Of a DNA stretch of 5,474 bases, positions 4,874 through 5,474 are shown piece by piece (the stretch's first letter is position 1; each line of letters starts with the position of its first letter). The DNA is from Propionibacteriales bacterium. Lineage in GTDB: Bacteria > Actinomycetota > Actinomycetes > Propionibacteriales > Propionibacteriaceae. Under the pieces are notes generated by a model. That model did no database searches and was not told where the DNA came from. It saw nothing but the letters and a program-made list of their open reading frames with translations. The translations under genes were made by a program, and so were the position numbers. Location of the stretch: the NCBI GenBank assembly GCA_030453285.1, contig JAKDKP010000201.1:1-5474 (forward strand), in the 5' to 3' direction.

Positions 4874-5474
4874 ATGGATGAGGTAGCGCTGGACCGTCTG
4901 AGCGGTGATCAGATCTCCGAACTCGGGCTCGACGACTGGCGGTCGATGCACGAGTCGCTGCAGGCACGATTCCGGACCGGCAGCTTCGCCGTCGGACTTG
5001 ATCTGGTGAACGCGATCGGGGAAGTCGCCGAGGAGCTTGATCACCATCCCGAGCTGGATCTGCGGTACGCCATGCTGAACGTGCGACTGATCTCGCACGA
5101 CGTGTACGGCAAGACCCGTCGCGATGTTGATCTGGCCCGGCGGATCAGTGCCCTGGCCGCAGCGCGGGGGATCGGAGCAGACCCTGCTGCGGTGAGCCGG
5201 GTCGAGATCGGATTGGACACCTGGGACGCCGACGAGATTGGCCCGTTCTGGCGAGCCGTGCTCGGTCTCGAACCGCACCCCCGGTTTCCCACCGACCTGA
5301 CCGACCCGAGCGGCGACCTGCCGACCCTGTGGTTCCAGGAGTGCGCGCAGCACGAGACACCGCAGCAACGTTTCCATCTCGACATCAGGGTGCCACCCGA
5401 GGTCGCCGAGCGACGGATCGCGGCCGCACTGGCGGCCGGTGGTGTGCTGGTGTCCGATGCTGTCGCGCCGCGGT
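4874..5474 (+). CDS. PCD/DCoH domain fused to a VOC (glyoxalase-like) domain, 3' end outside window
   Basis: The frame runs 200 codons from ATG 4874 to the window edge without a stop. Residues 1-100 match pterin-4a-carbinolamine dehydratase, which dehydrates 4a-hydroxytetrahydrobiopterin to recycle the pterin cofactor of aromatic amino acid hydroxylases. Visible marks are the helix ARFRTGSFAVGLDLVNAIGE (31-50), the active-site DHHPELDLRYAMLNV (56-70, His57 and His58), and SHDVYGKTRRD (74-84) with His75 as the third catalytic-site histidine. Residues 108-200 resemble a glyoxalase-like VOC unit: VEIGLDTWDADEIGPFWRAVLGLEP (110-134, key F125/W126), then LWFQE (152-156) and RFHLDIRV (166-173). Homologues of this VOC type often lack a known reaction. 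AGGGTGG at 4862-4868 is a moderate ribosome-binding site 5 bases before the ATG. The gene diverges from the SDR gene. No aromatic hydroxylase is in the window, so a classical pterin-recycling role is unproven; some bacterial PCD homologues have been linked to molybdenum-cofactor enzymes instead. Confidence 0.85.
   Translation, partial: MDEVALDRLSGDQISELGLDDWRSMHESLQARFRTGSFAVGLDLVNAIGEVAEELDHHPELDLRYAMLNVRLISHDVYGKTRRDVDLARRISALAAARGIGADPAAVSRVEIGLDTWDADEIGPFWRAVLGLEPHPRFPTDLTDPSGDLPTLWFQECAQHETPQQRFHLDIRVPPEVAERRIAAALAAGGVLVSDAVAPR

Noticed and set aside
4773..4967. An N-terminal extension of the SDR protein by 65 residues
   Set aside because: It would run through the divergent intergenic region and into the PCD-VOC gene, and the added sequence is Arg/Pro/Ala-rich with no fold. 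The Rossmann first strand starts at the ATG at 4772.

Overview
The window is GC-rich DNA with strong G/C bias at third codon positions, GTG as well as ATG starts, and at least two starts that look leaderless. With the gene families present, this points to an actinobacterial chromosome. A Propionibacteriales-like genome would fit, but no marker here settles the genus. I see no mobile element, phage gene, CRISPR array, rRNA or tRNA. Coding is nearly continuous, so there is no stretch of 300 bases without a gene.

Left part, plus strand: the 3' end of a tetratricopeptide-repeat (TPR) protein (1-308), then a four-helix membrane protein made of two tandem DUF3592 units (345-1331), then a 140-base gap. 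Next come a DusB-type tRNA-dihydrouridine synthase (1472-2647) and a dGTPase-like HD-domain dNTP triphosphohydrolase (2640-3773). The last two overlap by 8 bases and look translationally coupled. The DUF3592 and dusB starts each have a TAnnnT hexamer placed so that the transcript would begin on the start codon.

Right part: a minus-strand NAD(P)-dependent epimerase/reductase of the extended SDR class (3774-4772) converges on the dGTPase gene with no intergenic base. The two stop codons together form TGATCA, and a hairpin spans the junction. A 101-base divergent region (4773-4873) separates the SDR gene from a plus-strand gene that runs off the right edge. That gene encodes a pterin-4a-carbinolamine dehydratase (PCD/DCoH) domain fused to a glyoxalase-like VOC domain. 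The divergent region holds two abutting 15-base inverted repeats built from four (C/T)TGCCG half-sites, which makes it a plausible operator.

Functionally this is mainly housekeeping: tRNA modification, nucleotide-pool control, a redox enzyme and a pterin-linked enzyme. I found no clear new defence or biosynthetic system. The items most worth checking are the PCD-VOC fusion, the operator-like repeats beside it, and the zero-gap convergent junction with its hairpin.
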